The notes under the pieces were generated by a model. The model was not told the origin of the DNA. It saw only the letters and a list, made by a program, of their open reading frames with translations, and searched no databases. Source: Megalonaias nervosa (taxonomy: Eukaryota > Mollusca > Bivalvia > Unionida > Unionidae). Taken from it: a DNA stretch of 64,000 nt. The position numbers were made by a program, and so were the translations under genes. Positions 63,205 to 64,000 of this stretch are shown in pieces (the first letter of the stretch is position 1; the number at the start of each line of letters is the position of its first letter). Location of the stretch: positions 83,569 to 147,568 of the forward strand of contig JAECUM010001794.1 in NCBI GenBank assembly GCA_016617855.1. The letters run 5' to 3'.

Positions 63205-63517
63205 GTGTGTGTGTGATTTAGGTTTCTAATGTAGCTTTAACAATTTTAGTCATGTAGCCACAATGTCAGCATGGTGGCAGTTTATAGTAATGTCTAGCAC
63301 TGGAGCATCATGCTGCAGACATGTAGCATGATGTCCCACCCAGTCATATTTCCCTGACACCACGCCAACCAGTCCTAACACTAACCTCTTAATGCTGAGC
63401 ATCAAGTGAGACAGCTACTAGTACCATTTTTATAAGTCTTTGATATGACTTGGCCTGGGTTTGAACCCATGACCTCCTGCATCCAAGGCAGACACTCTAA
63501 CCAGTTAGGCCATCAGA
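63205..63517 (-). mobile_element. tRNA-derived SINE (second family), full head
   Basis: Reverse complement starts CTGATGGCCTAACTGGTTAG (A box TGGCCTAACTGG), B box GGTTCAAACCC, then the same body as 57577-57884 and a short (CA)n tail. Flanking duplication not obvious. Not a functional tRNA gene: no acceptor-stem pairing was found. Confidence 0.88.
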
Positions 63518-63926
63518 GAAGTCCAAGATTTAAATTTGACCAATGAAAATAGAGGAATTAATTATTATTTGGCCAATTTAATCTACCATCTTCCATTTGC
63601 TACATGGCTCTGATGTTTTCCTAATCGCTGAATGCATTACAAACAAAAGATGTCTGCTCCATGATATAAAAAAATCAAACAATTTCGCACATTCATTAAG
63701 GCAGAAATATCCAAGTTTTTTGTGTTTTGAAAGGAGCTCAGATTTTTCTCGGAAATATGGCCTAATTCTTGGAGCTGCTCCGATCAAATCAGAAAAGTTG
63801 GCATCTCTATGAAATCCATGTCACATCATTAACTGACACTGACACTACTGTAATCATTAGAACAGTAATACCCGTGTCTTACACAGGCAAAAATAAAGTC
63901 ACTGTCATACAATCAATTATACATAC

Positions 63927-64000
63927 ATTGTTTAGCTGGCCCAACACGATTCACAGGTGCCTGGTGTTTCTTTCCAACAGATTTCAACTGAGACAGGACT
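63927..64000 (-). CDS. BUB1B: BUB1/BUBR1 (MadBub) exon, 5'-partial in window
   Basis: First visible exon of a spindle-assembly-checkpoint gene on the minus strand; it enters from beyond position 64000. It encodes 24 complete codons, beginning VLSQLKSVGKK and ending NRVGPAKQ. These match the stretch of BUBR1 that follows the TPR domain (in the human protein, LAELKSKGKK followed by an IRVGGA-type sequence). The donor is GTATGT at 63926-63921 and leaves one base of a split codon, which the next exon completes as Ser. The short, basic sequence would be weak evidence alone. Phase continuity and the strong motifs in the following exons make it convincing. The start codon, the first KEN box and the TPR exons are outside the window. 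Confidence 0.8.

Larger units (their letters stand above)
60267..63926 (-). other. Intron of MadBub gene (3.7 kb)
   Basis: Contains the inverted-repeat element at 60311-60540, a 26-bp tandem duplication (60847-60898), the 50-bp satellite (61675-62058), a hAT N-terminal BED-like fragment (62811-63100) and a SINE (63205-63517). 62260-62800 shows nothing identifiable. Confidence 0.75.

Overview
The window is eukaryotic: AT-rich, with multi-kilobase GT-AG introns and a dense load of decayed transposable elements. There are no operons or bacterial-type genes. tRNA-headed SINEs ending in a GGCGTTAAACCC-type 3' end, DIRS-like and RTE-like retroelements, and hAT and pogo/Tigger relics together suggest a marine invertebrate. 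A lophotrochozoan, probably a mollusc, is my best guess; this is inference, not proof.

One host gene can be supported. It is on the minus strand and covers almost the whole window. Eight coding exons (63927-64000, 60067-60266, 56290-56387, 34037-34242, 28116-28272, 18948-19076, 7891-8173, 6727-6880) join with matching splice phases at all seven junctions and give about 433 codons. The protein is the central, non-catalytic part of a BUB1/BUBR1 (Mad3) spindle-checkpoint protein. In order it shows a KEN box in the BUBR1 KEN2 context, ABBA-type motifs, the BUB3-binding GLEBS motif, a Gln-rich predicted coiled coil, a disordered linker and the BUB1-type conserved motif 1 (CM1) that binds Mad1. BUBR1-type and BUB1-type modules lie in one reading frame, so this looks like an unduplicated 'MadBub' gene. 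The N-terminal TPR exons lie beyond 64000, and any kinase exons lie to the left of position 1.

Right part (56-64 kb): the first three exons, with two copies of a tRNA-type SINE, an older conserved-core SINE, hAT N- and C-terminal fragments, a 230-bp inverted-repeat element, two short MITE-like repeats and a 50-bp satellite. Middle (34-56 kb): a 22-kb intron holding a minisatellite of about 130 bp period with YY1-like cores, a 6.0-kb segment bounded by a perfect 36-bp inverted repeat and containing a SWIM zinc-finger ORF, DIRS-like relics, a hAT relic, a 1.56-kb Tigger-like element and an internally deleted LINE. Left part (1-34 kb): the last five exons, a TA-flanked pogo/Tigger element with a decayed transposase, a 5.8-kb TIR element inserted in another repeat, an RTE-like LINE with a mutated catalytic motif, several SINEs with exact target-site duplications, and a DIRS-like reverse-transcriptase relic at the left edge.

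Apart from the host gene, every protein-like signal I recognised is a broken mobile element. No non-SINE tRNA, rRNA or CRISPR was seen.
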